From: Thiolinea disciformis DSM 14473
Lineage (GTDB): Bacteria; Pseudomonadota; Gammaproteobacteria; Thiotrichales; Thiotrichaceae
Assembly (NCBI RefSeq): GCF_000371925.1
Contig: NZ_AQVE01000007.1
Location: 62,001-126,000, forward strand
DNA length: 64,000 nt
Direction of reading: 5' to 3'
This document shows, piece after piece, positions 63,943 to 64,000 of this stretch (position 1 is its first letter; every line of letters begins with the position of its first letter). Below the pieces are notes generated by a model. The model ran no database searches and had not been told where the DNA came from. It saw only the letters and a program-made list of their open reading frames with translations. The translations under genes and the position numbers were made by a program.

Positions 63943-64000
63943 AAGCAGCCAACAAAAAATTGGCTGCCTTGGTTTTAGCTGAAGTTTTTCGCGTTTATGC

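Overview
The window reads as a chromosomal segment of a gammaproteobacterium. Support comes from cysG, mutS, ubiG, aroA-tyrA-hisC, dapE-yffB, dsbC, the quinone-linked malate oxidase and the glyoxylate-cycle lyase. Gene content and AT-leaning codon use suggest a Thiotrichales-like organism (Thiothrix and relatives). That placement is an inference and was not tested by any search.

Layout. 1-3.2 kb holds a fructose-type ABC importer (frcBCA). 3.3-3.9 kb holds a TRIC/UPF0126 channel gene broken by an in-frame TGA exactly where the family usually has Trp. 4.2-8.1 kb is a compact operon: coiled-coil protein, inner-membrane OmpA-like protein, Ras/Rab-like small GTPase and HD-GYP protein. 8.1-10.8 kb has a 2OG-Fe(II) oxygenase, a FUN14-like protein and a secreted glycosidase-like protein. 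11.3-15 kb has mqo, aceA (both with GTCGAC-centred palindromes upstream) and rraA. 15.4-18.5 kb has a Met/Gln-rich repeat protein, a TrpD2/YbiB-like protein and two small proteins.

The standout is 18.5-32.05 kb. Four tightly packed minus-strand genes encode a BRCT-containing HEAT-like protein (1062 aa), a giant WD40+HEAT protein (2148 aa), a winged-helix/SWIM zinc protein (607 aa) and a retron-type reverse transcriptase (429 aa with NAxxH, YADD and VTG motifs). Upstream of the first gene lie two tandem 232-nt elements with every hallmark of retron msr-msd RNAs: complementary a1/a2 ends, a TAGCG branch-site context, two small msr hairpins and a long msd stem. The two copies are nearly identical outside the stem. 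Most of the ~30-bp stem is unrelated in sequence between them, yet each remains self-complementary. Each copy has its own promoter-like sequence at matching distance. I read this as a multi-gene retron, probably a defence system, with a hypervariable msd stem.

32-48 kb holds a SulP transporter, a D-alanine catabolic cluster (dadA-ridA-alr/dadX), a general amino-acid ABC importer (aapJQMP) with a sigma-54-like promoter far upstream, a lipoprotein with transglutaminase-like residues, ubiG, an MTA/SAH deaminase, mtnA, a Rieske protein, dsbC and a Gly-Gly-Cys-Leu tRNA cluster. 48-64 kb holds a DUF2520 protein, mutS, an acetyltransferase, an extradiol dioxygenase-like protein, a GFA protein, a membrane cupredoxin, aroA-tyrA-hisC, a type-2 trpB, dapE-yffB, an S24-fold protein lacking the usual Lys, cysG and two unassigned genes.

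Central carbon genes (mqo, aceA) seem to share a regulator. Amino-acid uptake and D-amino-acid oxidation sit side by side.
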